Origin: Isoetes taiwanensis
Lineage: Eukaryota > Streptophyta > Lycopodiopsida > Isoetales > Isoetaceae
Direction: 5' to 3'
DNA: 64,000 nucleotides
NCBI GenBank assembly: GCA_021234155.1
Contig: JAJEKV010000071.1
Span: forward strand, 4,216,483 to 4,280,482
The notes under the pieces were generated by a model. The model saw nothing but the letters and a program-made list of their open reading frames with translations. It did no database searches and was not told the origin of the DNA. The translations under genes were made by a program, and so were the position numbers. Each line of letters starts with the position of its first letter. Position 1 is the first letter of the stretch. This document shows positions 35,223-46,708 of the stretch, piece by piece.

Positions 35223-35429
35223 GACCTCCTTCGATTCTTTGATCCCGCCCATTCCCAACCCTGCTGCTCCCGCCATAGCCAGACCTTTGCAAGGTCGATC
35301 ATAGACCCTAAGCCCTGATACTCTCCCATTATCACCTAGACCAGGGCGCTAGGGTTTAGGCTGCAGGAGGGTGTGATTTTGTGCATTCATCAGTGATTGA
35401 TCAAGCCCTATTAGTAGCAGCAAGAAGCA

Positions 35430-38390
35430 ATGAAGCAGCAAGGTCGGATCAGTCCCAGGAAGTCGCCAAGAACCAAGGGTTTGAAGCCCATGGCAACCCC
35501 AGAGCCTAAGCCATCGAGCAGCAGCAGGAAACTAAAGACAACTTCTGGAAAATCTTCATTGCAGCCAGAGTTGCTCAAGGTTAGCATTAGACAGCTTAGG
35601 ACCTACAATTTTGATTCGGTTTTTCCAGGTCTGTTGCAAGTGGTTCGTGATGTTTGGGGCTCTGAACCACCAGCTGTTAGGGGTTACCAAGATGCCAGGA
35701 TCCAAGGGGTTTGGATGGCAGATTTTCTTAAGAAATATGAGCATGTATTCGGCAAGACGGAGATCAATAACCATCACATTCCATTGTACTTTGCAAGGGC
35801 CTTTGCACTTCATTACAAAGGCATACAAATTGACTGGAATGAGGTAAAGGAGCATGCTATTTCTGCTAAAAAAGAGCAAAAGGAGTCTGATGTTACACAT
35901 GCAGGGGACCAGTAAAATCGTCCAATGTAAAAAATATGCAAGGTAAATGCGGCCACAGTCGGTTTTAGTACGGATGGATGGGTTGAAGAAATTGGTTGAG
36001 AGTAGACTTGTGGATGCTACTATCTTGATTAGCGATTGAAGGAGTTGAAGGACAAGAGGAAGCTACTTGAATCCGAGATTTGTGAGGCTAGAGAGTGAGA
36101 GAAGCACATTAAGTAGGGTTGTCCAAAAATCTGATGCACAGATAAACACTCAGCTTGCCAAAATTCTGACACTAAAGGCAGCAGGACAGCCAATAGATTT
36201 GCAAATGGCATTGGCAAGTCACTTTGAAGAGGAAAAATCAAGTTTTATGGAGGAGATGAAAAATTTAACAAAGCCAATCGAAGACATGACTTCGAAAGTT
36301 GCTGAGACATTAGCCAATCGACATCCATGAAATCAAAGAAGGATTTGGAGATGAATGAAATTAGTGAGAGTAGGATAAAGGACATGATATTACATCTTGA
36401 AACATCAGATGTAATTACCTTGCATCCCATCCCCGTTCTTGCGGCCAGATAGTAAGGCATCAAATCCTCGTGCGGTGAAGAACACATCTCGCTCTTTGCA
36501 ATGCATGCCTTGACAGATTTTGGTGTTGCCATCATGTGGACATCCCTATGCCTTCTTTGTCTCTCATACCGTGTGTCTCTACTTGAACCAGTGTGTTTTT
36601 CATTGTCTTTGGCCTCAAGAACTTCGTGCAAATATGGGAATTTCTACTCAAAGGTAATTCTCGTTTCACTTGATTTCATTTTTACAAGTGTAGGAATACT
36701 TTTGATATGCAAGTGATTATCTTTAGATATGTATTTGTTTGGTAGAGTACTTGAATCGACATTTACCTTCTACATAGACTTAAGTTTTGTTGTTCGGAGA
36801 ATGAATGTAGTTCAAGGTGCTTGGATTTGGATCGTACATTCTTTCTCATTTACATTTCTTTCATGTACATGCTTTCTTGCTTCATTTAAATTTCTGTCAT
36901 GTACATCTTACTGCACTGTCTCATGTAGATGCTTTCTTGCATGACATACATTTATTGACACTTTACATTCTTGATTCCTTGTTTGTTAGTTTTGATTACA
37001 TTTACTTTTTGTTTTGCGTAAATGTGGAGCATCAAGAAACCTCGAACCTTTCTTTGTAATGTGTAATGTAAACATGTAGATGATTTGTAAACATGTAGAA
37101 TTTTTTTAGATCTGAGTCTAGCTAACTAGCCATTGTCATATGCAGGTGTGAAGCCATTCCTTGAAGGAAGAACCTTGCTACCCTGAATTCTCGTGATGTT
37201 TCGTAACCTAAACCAACCAAGGATGATGCCATGTCCCGCGACTCCTTCTACATCAAAGATCACCTATTAAGGCATTCTCTCACAGCTCGGGAAAGACAGA
37301 ATCAGGAAAGTTTGTGGAGATGGCAATGGCCAGAATCAGTAAGTTCAAATTTAATTGAGTTGATATAAGCTTCAATATTATTTCAGGTTGCTAATTTGTA
37401 AGATGTGTGATTGCAGGTGGAATTAGTCTTCAAGAGGAGATCCCAAATTTGGATGCCGAAGTTGGCTTCCTTGACTCAAAGAATGTGTTCCTATCAAAGG
37501 TGAGCCATTTTAAAGCTCATCAAACAGTAACATTTGTTCATGAGGTGCATATTCTCTAACTGGTTATGGCAGATGAAGGTAAGAAAGCACCAGCAGCTAT
37601 AGAAACGATTATCGTGAAGGAGGAGGATGCTCCCCAAATAACAAGCGGAAAACTCGAGTTTTAAAGGATGCACCAGCTAAGAGTGCAGCTAAGAAAAGGT
37701 ATGCACTTCATCTTAACTCACACCATTTCTTCAACTCACACCATTTCTTGTAGGCAAAAATCTGTTGAAGACACAACATCTCTTGAAGATTCTAAATCCG
37801 GTGAAGAATCTGATGTTGATGCAAGGTAATATTATGAAACATTTGTTTTTATGCACCCGCATGATATTTGACACTTCAATTTGATCCTTGTAGGAGCATG
37901 CGCGGAGAAACTTGTGTTCTTACACGCCTTTTCGTGCCTTTCAAGGATAGCCCCCGATCCTCCCATGAAGGTGGTCGATATTGACCTTGAAGAACTCTCA
38001 GGCACCCGTGATCAAGAATGACAAGCCGCCTTATTGAACTCAGATGGCGGTGTATGCACAAGGTGTTGTAGATGTAATTTGATTTCATCTCCTATTCTTT
38101 GTGTATTTATAATGACGTATAATTATGACCTTATCTTCTTGTAGGTACCTGATCATAATTTGCCATCTGAGTGGAAGAACAAGATTTTTTTTTTATCCAT
38201 CTTTTAACTTTCACTTGTTCAAGGAAGCTACAAACAAGTAAGAAAAACCGAGGCCTCAAGAAACATTGTAGATATCGTGGAAACGAGGGAATGAAAGGGC
38301 TGGTTATGTCAAAATGCCGAGTATGTTCTTCTACCGTGCTTGAGAATGAGCACTTTGTGTTGGCTATATTTGCCTTTGCGTAAGGGAATC
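35430..38390 (+). CDS. Unrecognised exon-intron locus, basic N-terminus and coiled-coil
   Basis: ATG 35,430 opens a 161-aa frame: a basic Ser/Lys-rich start (SPRKSPRTKGLKP), then a folded-looking part (RQLRTYNFDSVFPGLLQVV, DFLKKYEHVFGK). Further exon-like pieces with plant splice signals follow: about 35,957-36,330 (Glu/Lys-rich helices such as RLKELKDKRKLLESE, with frame breaks), 37,415-37,499 (ending CAAAG|GTGAGC), 37,756-37,826 (TTGTAG|GCAAAA to GCAAG|GTAATA, acidic), 37,894 on, and 38,145 on (VPDHNLPSEWKNK). Stops in several pieces suggest a decaying or captured gene. No domain identified. Confidence 0.4.
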
Positions 38391-39110
38391 CTGCAGCTTC
38401 TTAAGTGCACCATCGATTCATATATTGAATAGTCCGAAAGCTTTTGCGACAAAATGAGAAGGCAATTAGAGGGTATGCATTTCTATCTACTTTCTCCCAT
38501 TCCCGTCTACTTAAATATTTACATTTCTACTTTTAAATGTGCATGTGCGGGGCTTCATACATGATATTGACTCAATCAATGAGTCAAACCTCAAGCGGTG
38601 TTGATTTTATTCGGCAGAAATAATGTGAAGGGGCTTGAACATCTTGAAGTACCTCAGCAGCCCGACCGCCGAATTGCGGCTTGTATGTGATGGCCTCATG
38701 CACAAATTTGTGAACGCAGTTGTCGGAAATAAGGAGTTGAAGGTAAGTGTCCAATTCTCTTGCAAGCTTTTAGTTAACACCATTTTTACATTTGTTTGCT
38801 TTAATGCACTATGCATGTGTTACAGGCGGTTGGGTTTTCACACGATTATGCGCTTCCATGAGCATGTGCGCAAGAAGCCCCCCGCTTAAACAAAGTGTGA
38901 AGATGGAGAAGCCATTGATGTGTCGATTGGTAGATGAATCTAACCATTTGTTTATGAGTTTTGTGGATGAACAAATTGCGTTTTCAGATTTGATCAACAC
39001 TTGGTTTATGCTCGATATCATAACCCCGTATAAAATTCGGATATTGGTAATACCTTCGAATCGCGCCTAATGGAATCACTCTGCATAAAAAATCAGACTT
39101 TGTTTTGGCC
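38391..39110 (+). pseudogene. Further exon-like pieces of the same locus
   Basis: 38,635-38,742 reads LNILKYLSSPTAELRLVCDG, then FVNAVVGNKELK, up to a GTAAGT splice site. A 3' signal (GTGTTACAG at 38,816-38,824) precedes GCGGTTGGGTTTTC, read as AVGFSHDYALP before a stop. An in-frame TGA lies just upstream of 38,635. Probably 3' exons, now broken. Confidence 0.3.
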
Positions 39111-39335
39111 TAGTTGCCTTCAAAATTTCGGATGTACTTGGCGTGAGTGCCTCAACCAATTAATTTTGAAAAAAATGACATAAGTTGTCCCATATGGCAT
39201 TATTCTAAAGCATGTATCCGTTTTACGCCCCGGTGTCAATTTATCCCAAGTGTTTTGTATGTCTTTCATTTCTCCCTGTTCTTAAATTATCCTCATAAAA
39301 GTTCTACCACTTATTGACAACTTAAGCTCATATTA

Positions 39336-39471
39336 GATGAGTGCTTCAAGATGATGAATGTGAGGTCATGATCTTACATGACTTGATCATTTGAGATGGG
39401 TTGGATGAATGCTCCAAGATGATGAATGTGAGGTCATGATCTTACATGACTTGATCATTTGAGATGGGTTT
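39336..39471. repeat. 68-bp tandem duplication
   Basis: Units at 39,336-39,403 and 39,404-39,471 share TGAGGTCATGATCTTACATG and differ at about three positions in the first 15 bases. Confidence 0.9.
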
Positions 39472-39719
39472 GATGATAGTGTATGCTTGATACATCCCAT
39501 TTCTTTTTCCGACTCACTAAGTCCCCAACACTTGACTTACAGAGTGCGGTGACTTCGGACTCGGACTATGTACCTTCACATTCTTTCTGCGGCAACCTCA
39601 AAGACTTTCGGACTCCAACTTTTCATGGGGTCCATGACGAGGAGGTGAAGGTACAAATTGACTTGATGGATACACTTTCATCCCCTCGAAATGTTAGTGC
39701 AAGGTATTTCAGTTTTTGA

Positions 39720-40809
39720 TAAGTGCACACTTTTTGCTTCCATCCCATCTTTGTGACTTCATGATCGCGAGCCCATGGGATTGAGATGGACAAGTGCATT
39801 GACAATTTTGTAATCTCTCGACCATGTACATGAGATATAGTTGTAAATTTTGACATGTACATGAGATACTGGTTGTAAATTTTGAAGTCGACCATGTCAA
39901 TATTTTGACATTGTGAACATGTACACTATTTTGACATTGTAACCACCCCCTATCTAAATATATAAAATCTCTATCTCCTTCTTATTGTCGGACACTTCAT
40001 AGAACTATCAAGCCTAGCATCCAAAGCATAAATTGCGCTTTGTTGTATTGTGAGCACAATTAGGAGGAGATGTTAATAAGTTGTATAAGTGGTCAAGATG
40101 TCAAACATTGCACAAAAGTACTAGCACTTTGTGCACAAGGTGTTAACACTTTGTGCACAAGTGTTAAATAACTTGTATAACTGGCAAGAAAAAAAAAAAC
40201 TCGCGGTCCCCTTTTTTTATTTTACAAGGTCAATAATGTCTTGCCAAGGTTCAAGACCTTTGTGCAACTTGTGTCAAGATGTCAAACCTTGCACTTGTTG
40301 TCAAGATGTCAAACCTTGCACAAGTGTCCCCATATAAGTCCCCCATTCTAAAGGATACAATATAAGTGTCCCCATTGTTTTGAAAGAGGCATATTGAGCT
40401 ATGTCAAGATAAGTTGTCTTGTAGCCAATGGATCAAACAAGCAAATTCAAAACCACAACACTAGGCACTTCCAAAATGGCTCTTACCATATATACACTCA
40501 CGAAATTTGAACCATTAACCTAAGGTAGCCATTAACCTTGAGTTTTCAAGTACAAGTACAAGTGTCTCAAGTACATGTACAAGTGTCTTGAACCTATCTC
40601 GCTGCCAATGTATTCACTTTAATATTGAAAACAAGTGATCAATTGTTTCACTGGCCAAACACATGACAATAATTATGTAGCCCGATGTACAAAAGGTAAA
40701 CCTGATACAAAACGAGTAAATTCACAAGTACATCTACAATCTCGGGCAGATTTCCTAATAGCATCTCGTGCCAATACCGAGGCAGTTCATATGCATAAGC
40801 AACACCTTT
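39720..40809. other. Noncoding with short local repeats
   Basis: Repeats of CATGTACATGAGATA (39,820-39,870), CAAGATGTCAAACCTTGCAC-type units (40,095-40,325) and AAGTACAAGTGTC (40,545-40,590). No gene. Confidence 0.5.
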
Positions 40810-43500
40810 TTATCTTGTGCTTGACCTGGCTCCAATGCAGCGAACCCCTATTACTGACTTCGGGAGGGACAAAACCTTCTTCTCTTTTAGTAACTTTACT
40901 TGCCGATGGCAGCTAGGGATCATTTCGAAGTAGTTGCCTGTAATAACCTCATCACCTCTGAAAAATAAGTTTCCATAGTCATCCATGGTATCTACCTCGA
41001 AAGTACATGTTTTACGATTGCATTGAAGGATATAATAAGGGACCCTTTCATGATTGTGCGGAGTCGTGAAGCATCCAAAATAATCACCAACCCGCAAATG
41101 GCCTCGTCAATATTATCCTCGTCATTTGCCCATAAATCCTCAGCCTCATCAACATCTCCAGGATTGATCTTACTAATTGGCTCTAGTTTTTAACTCCCAC
41201 CTACCACAATGGTCAGCATTCTCACAAGCAGGCCAATTAAAATTGATGCATGCTTTGCAAAAACATGAAAGAGGTCTGCACAATAATTTTGTAGCATCGT
41301 TTGAGTCTATTGAAGACACACAATGAAGTGATTGCACGCCTTTTACTGGAAGTACATCATGTGCTTGGGACCGATCAATGTCAGTCACCTCCCAGAATAC
41401 CCTCTCCACATCTGATTTTTTCTCCCTCAATACTTGACACGCAGTTGCTGCATCTTTTACTATCTTCCCATCCTTTTTCCTTTGTTCTGCTTCAAGCCAC
41501 AATTTAGAGATTGCCCCTTCCCCATCGTGTGTTCCCTTCCCATGTCCCCGAACCAAAGAAATTCCAATTGCATTCTTATCTTATCTTTGAACATGGTATC
41601 TTGTCACATGATAGAATGCTCTTCTAGATTTAAACTGGGCTGCACAACCATCGGACCAAACCAAATGGTATTTCAAATGGCCACCACCATTCTCTTGCAA
41701 CCATTTGAGGTGCATCTTGAATGCATCTTGTACGAAGTGGGTATCATGAGTTTTGTCGTCTGAAATAAATGAGTGCACACATTTTCTCAATCTGCCATTT
41801 ACCTTGAACATGGTGATATGAACCAGAATACTAATTTGTTCATTGTACCAATGCTGAGCTTGAATCTCGTTGAATGGCTTCAAAGTATAATTTTCAGAAA
41901 AATCAACAACTGATAGCACTGAATCGTCGCGAAGTGTTCGTGATGCATTCTTTGAACTGCGCTTGCTTTGCCAATGTGCCACAAAATTGTGATATATAAA
42001 CTTAGACATATGGTCGAACATGTTTGTCCAACATCTCCTTTGCCTTTGCCCTTCTTGTCAACTAACTTTAGCCTTCGGAAGTTCCCTTCTTTGAAGGTTC
42101 ATTAACATAGTTATAGACTTGCCAATCGACCAATCCTCGATGCTTCCATCCTTCTCTCGGGACACAACTCAATTAATCAAGTTTCCCACAACTGTCACAT
42201 TTTGTTTCCATGCAGCTAGCTTGTGCCACTCCTCATCGCCCTCGGGCATACCATGGCTCTCCAAAGCGTGCTCACATTATCATAATTCTGCTTCTTAGCT
42301 TGGCAAATCCGGCATTAACCGAAGCACACACATTGTAATTGCAAGTACAATTCTCGTGGAATTTTGACCTCATCATATTGAAAGCCTTCTTATATAAATC
42401 TGCCTGCTCATGCTTCACACAACAGCAGGTATTCCTCTCCTTTAGCTTTCGTATGCAAGGAGGTTTTAAGTATTCGAATTGCCTGATGCCAATATTGACT
42501 TTTGGATGCTGATCAACAAAGATTTGGTATAATTCAGCCTGCAAAAGTACACTGTCAGAATCTTACAAAATATTAGAATGTACATTCTATATGTTTTTAA
42601 TGTATCTTCCACATTCTTACATCTAAGTACTTTCTTCCTCAAAACCCCACATCCTTACATAATAGCTACTTTATGAAAAGCATTCACATATTTTCTTGAC
42701 ATCTACTACATTCCTACAGTAGCTTCCTTCAGTTTTATTTTCTTACATCTATAGCACATATCTACAGTTAGCTTCAAGTATACCTTCAAGTTGGATTCAA
42801 TGTAAAGCATGTCAATATAACTTCTACAAGAAAAACTGAATAACATTTCTTGATGCATGATGTGGAACATGCTTGTACAGAAAAGACTACTGTCACCTGC
42901 AAAAAATGTAGAAAACATCTACATACATTCCTAGCTAAAGTACATTTGATGTTCAGATCGAAAATTCAAAAAACTATGTGACTCCTCCATGACCCTAAAA
43001 TACTAGCATGTACCTGTGTAATGTCGATGTACTGAATTGGTTCAGTCCTCTTCTTCATGACATCTCTTACCTTTGGTGATACTTTTGTATTATCTAACCA
43101 GAACTGAACAACTCTGTCCTTCATAGCCTGATCTATGGCATTTTTTCTTGGCTTTCGTCCTGCTAATGCCCACAGATTTGCTCCACACAGTGACATTTTT
43201 TTCCTCCTTTCTGCTGCTAGCTTCATATTTCTAGGATGCAATTTGAGGATTTTGGCTGCCAGTGTGGTCTGCTGTAATACTCCTTCCTTTCCAACTACCA
43301 TGGAAAGAACACTGTGTTTGGCAGCAAGCTTGTCATTGCTATTAGCACGTTTCACTTCTTGGAGGCCATCCTTAAGGTTTTCAAATAAATCTCTTTTCAC
43401 AATAGCCTCTTTAGGCCTTCCAACAACAGGGCCAAATAAAAAGTCCAATCTACTATCCGGAGCAATTTTCCAAGCAAAAGTTTTTTTTCATTTTGGATTC
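40810..43500 (-). CDS. DDE transposase-like gene with intron, DxCxxQ/HGKGxxDG type
   Basis: Exon 1 (about 43,500 to 43,014) has a basic N-terminal region ending VSPKVRDVMKKRTEPIQYI and a 5' site CAG|GTACATG. After a ~470-bp intron, exon 2 starts at 42,543 (TTTTGCAG|GCTGAATTA) with a Cys-rich segment (ERNTCCCVKHE, then CTCNYNVC). The core follows on 42,021-41,173: VVDFSENY (first Asp), WSDGCAAQFKSR (second Asp), RGHGKGTHDGEG (third acidic site), then C and H ligands. A BAH-like tail (RVGDYFGCF) lies at 41,097-40,810. Breaks: a homopolymer frame problem at the start codon, stops near 42,170 and 41,580, and two shifts near 41,100-41,170. The motif set is that of a family of uncharacterised transposase-like proteins; the superfamily name is uncertain. 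Confidence 0.6.
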
Positions 43501-43528
43501 AATCTAGAAACTTGATTTAGTATGTGAT

Positions 43529-43741
43529 TCAGTAATCATTCACCCTTCTTCTAATCTGTTTTGTCCCATATCCGCCTCTCTCTTGCATCTTTTTGATGAA
43601 GATTAGTTGTCCCTTAAGAAATGCATGTAGAGTCCTCCTCAATAGCAAAATTCGAATCGATGGTAAGTCCTCCTCAAGAACAAGATCCGAATCTGTTGTT
43701 CTTTGGTGAATTTGATTACGCCATAGCTTCATACATTCCAA
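43529..43741 (-). CDS. Small ORF upstream of the transposase-like gene
   Basis: A 70-aa frame (MECMKLWRNQIHQRT, then a basic end with GYGTKQIRRRV) in the same orientation, separated from exon 1 by about 30 bases. It could be a 5' exon, an upstream ORF or chance. Not recognised. Confidence 0.25.
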   Translation of the reverse strand: MECMKLWRNQIHQRTTDSDLVLEEDLPSIRILLLRRTLHAFLKGQLIFIKKMQERGGYGTKQIRRRVNDY

Positions 43742-44004
43742 GATCGATCAAACGGGCATAGAAATGGGGATCCTATTCTTGGTTCCAATGAGAAAGGGGT
43801 TTCAATCCGGTAGCTTCAATCCTGTGGAGGGAGTTCAAAACTCAAAACGTGCCCCCAAATTCGTGGGTTGCCAAAAATAATTGCAAAGAATCTCACGTGG
43901 ACCACAAGCATTAATGATAGGCAGCCCATGTAAAATTCAAATTTTACCTTAAATTCACTTTAAGCTAGTGTATTTTTTTACATCAATTTGCAAGAAATAC
44001 AAGA

Positions 44005-44030
44005 CACCCTTTCATGCTTCTACCCTATAT
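44005..44030 (-). repeat. Right terminal inverted repeat
   Basis: Exact inverse of 35,039-35,064. A short palindrome GCGATATATCGC lies about 27 bp outside. Confidence 0.8.
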
Positions 44031-46708
44031 CTGAGAACTGAAATATCAATTTCGCGATATATCGCCACCATATCAGTCCTTACTTGATTCTTAATGACCT
44101 TCGAGCATTTCAAGACCAATGAAATCACTTATATATTGTAGTGATTGTTCAAATATTGGAGAATTTGACAGTTTCTGCAACAGTCCAGAACTGCATTCTT
44201 AGGTTTTCTTAGTATAAACAAGTCTAAACCTTGCCAAAATTGGAAGTATTTGTCTATTTATGATAGAACACATTGATTTGTATCTTTTCAGCTTTGGTTG
44301 CTATCATTTAACATCCGTGGAAGCCGGCAAATCCTATTTTATTCAAAAATGCTCCTTGCAGTCTAGGAATTATTTCTCTCTTATTATTACAAGTTTTGGC
44401 TTAGTTCTTGTGGCCATAGGTTCTTAACTATATGGAGTACAATTTTATGTTTTTTCAGAGTGTTCATAAGGTATATCAACTTCAAAATCTAATAGAGAAT
44501 TTCCTATACAGAATTTAGGACAAAATTATATGTTAAAATGCTCCAAAATCACCACTTGTAAGTATCATAAGGGTAATGAATGATGCAATCTTCTTATATC
44601 CACATAGAAAATTACTTTATCAAACTTGCATATAGTGTAATTAGGGTTTAACCATGCAATTAACTAGATTTAAAGATGATGTGCAGCCATAGGATTAACA
44701 CATTAGAGGTTAAAATTTTGAGTTAATTTCAAAATGATAGGCTAAAAACTCATCATTTACTAGTTAATGATGTTTATTAATGAATGAAAGTGAAGATCAT
44801 GAAGTTTAAGTATAAGAATAAAGAATTAAACCATTGACCTTTGATGCGTCTTTCTCAGTTTTGTAGAGAACACGCTACATTTTTCCAAATAAGCCTTCCA
44901 AATGGTTTAAAATAGAATAGAATAGAATTATTGTCCCTTGTGCCCTAGGGCCCTAAACCTGATTAGATGAACGTCCTCATCTTCGAGTTTTTGAAGGCAT
45001 GCATCATAATTGATTGTGCTATTCCCAGCTCCACTTGTTGAACATTCTGCTATTGTTACCACAAAGAGTCATTTAGCAGGCTTCAAAACTTGATGGGAGG
45101 CACTCCCCAAAACTCATTTTCTTGGATACAAGGGACATATATATAGGTCCCCTATGACACGGGACATATATATAGGTCCCCTATGTAGGTTATGTGGCTT
45201 TCTTGCAAAAACATACGAAGAAATATAGTTTTACTAGTATAAAGCTGGTATATCCATTGCTGCAACAAAGCATTAGAGTTTTAGTAGGATAATATTACAA
45301 GTAGGTCATCTTTCATGTACACTATATTTTTCATGAATGCGGGCCTTTCTTTGCAATATAGCTCTCTATTTTCATATTGAAATAACGTATTATTTGAAAG
45401 ATACGAATATAATTAAGCATGAATCATTTATGGTCCATAACTAGACCAATTGTGTAGAGCATATATCTCTCACTAGCCCTATCCATTTTATCCCCATAAT
45501 GATATCGTGGTTTCTTACCTTAATTTTTGAAAGGTGCGAGTGGAAGTCCATGTAGATTCAATTGGCGAATAAGTACCGCATAAATTCACAGTTGTTTGTG
45601 CTTAAACATTGCCCTCAAATTATGCAAGCTCGTCTAACCAATTAATTTTATGCTATGAAGAATTGTACGCATAAACTATATTCTAAAGTTGAGATCAAAA
45701 TTGATTGAGATGTTGCCTCTATTAATTTTTAAACTTTCAGTCCTATGGACCAATAATGGTCTGCAAGTGGAACTGCACATAGCAGTCTAACTTGACTTTT
45801 TATAGTCATAAACTTCCATATTTTTCTTTGATTTTTTTTTGCATTGGTTTCATGACGTGGGACATTTTGAGAATGTGATTTTTCAAACTCACGTCTCGAA
45901 GCATAAATCCAGAATAAACATAGAAGACATATTTGAATTTGATGCTATAAAGTTTAATCCAAATCTCAAGGTTATGATCGACAAATATTTTCATTACTAA
46001 AGTAAATCAGTAGCTATTTATATCCCAAAACTCAACTTGAGATCAATTAACGTAAGGAAGTTATTGATTTTAAATGCACCTATGGACCAGTAATGGGCTC
46101 AGGTACAGAAACCTTTCTTGATTTTTTGTGACCATGTCTTTTGCATTTTTTATGAACTTGTTTTTGCATTGGTTTCATATCATTTTGAACTTTCATATTA
46201 TGATTTTTTGGAGGACATCATAGAGTAAGTTTTGCTCTATATGGGGAAATAATAATCATTATTACAAGTTACCTAAAATTGAGATCAAAAGTGAAAATCC
46301 AAACATCAAATTCAAGGCCAGCCAATATTTTTATGGGATGGAGGAACTTGTCAATTGCAAATGTATCAAATATTAGCTCAAAATGCATTTCCCTGTAAAA
46401 GTTGTTGTATTTAAACTACAACTACCTTCTGGGAACCATAATTGGTTCTGAGGAGGCAGAAAGCAGGTTTGACCCAGTCATGTTTGAATGGCTTTATCTT
46501 TCTTCACAAACTTCGGATTGACATGTGGTTTTTCGTATCATTTTCCCTATCTCATGTAGGAAAATATGTGATCCAGTGAGTTAGTTATAATAGTTTTGCT
46601 GACTGGACCTGCCAGGCTCTGATTTCTGATTGGTAGTTCATTTATCTTCATTTGGCTTAGTTGGCATGTTTTGAAGGCTTTTTTTTTATCTCAAAAAAAC
46701 CCTAAAGT
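44031..46708. repeat. AT-rich noncoding region with divergent ~345-bp units and a 30-bp duplication
   Basis: No gene. Around 45,700, 46,040 and 46,290-46,430 the order GAGATCAA..., then a GGACCA-(A/G)TAATGG motif, then GCATTGGTTTCAT recurs, suggesting decayed long tandem units. At 45,128-45,186 a short unit (GACATATATATAGGTCCCCT) is duplicated in tandem. Confidence 0.4.

Larger units (their letters stand above)
35039..44030. mobile_element. Candidate ~9-kb DNA transposon with 26-bp perfect TIRs and two gene loci
   Basis: ATATAGGGTAGAAGCATGAA (continuing to 35,064) is found exactly inverted at 44,005-44,030. Flanking similarity stops on both sides. The outer ATAT may be a target duplication (palindromic, so the TIR could be 22 bp with a 4-bp duplication). 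Inside are a minus-strand DDE transposase-like gene starting about 500 bp from the right TIR and a plus-strand exon-intron locus starting about 390 bp from the left TIR. Linking the TIRs to the transposase is inference from position. Confidence 0.6.

Noticed and set aside
36245-36631. Minus-strand 128-aa ORF
   Set aside because: Antisense to coiled-coil exons of the plus-strand locus, with no recognisable content.
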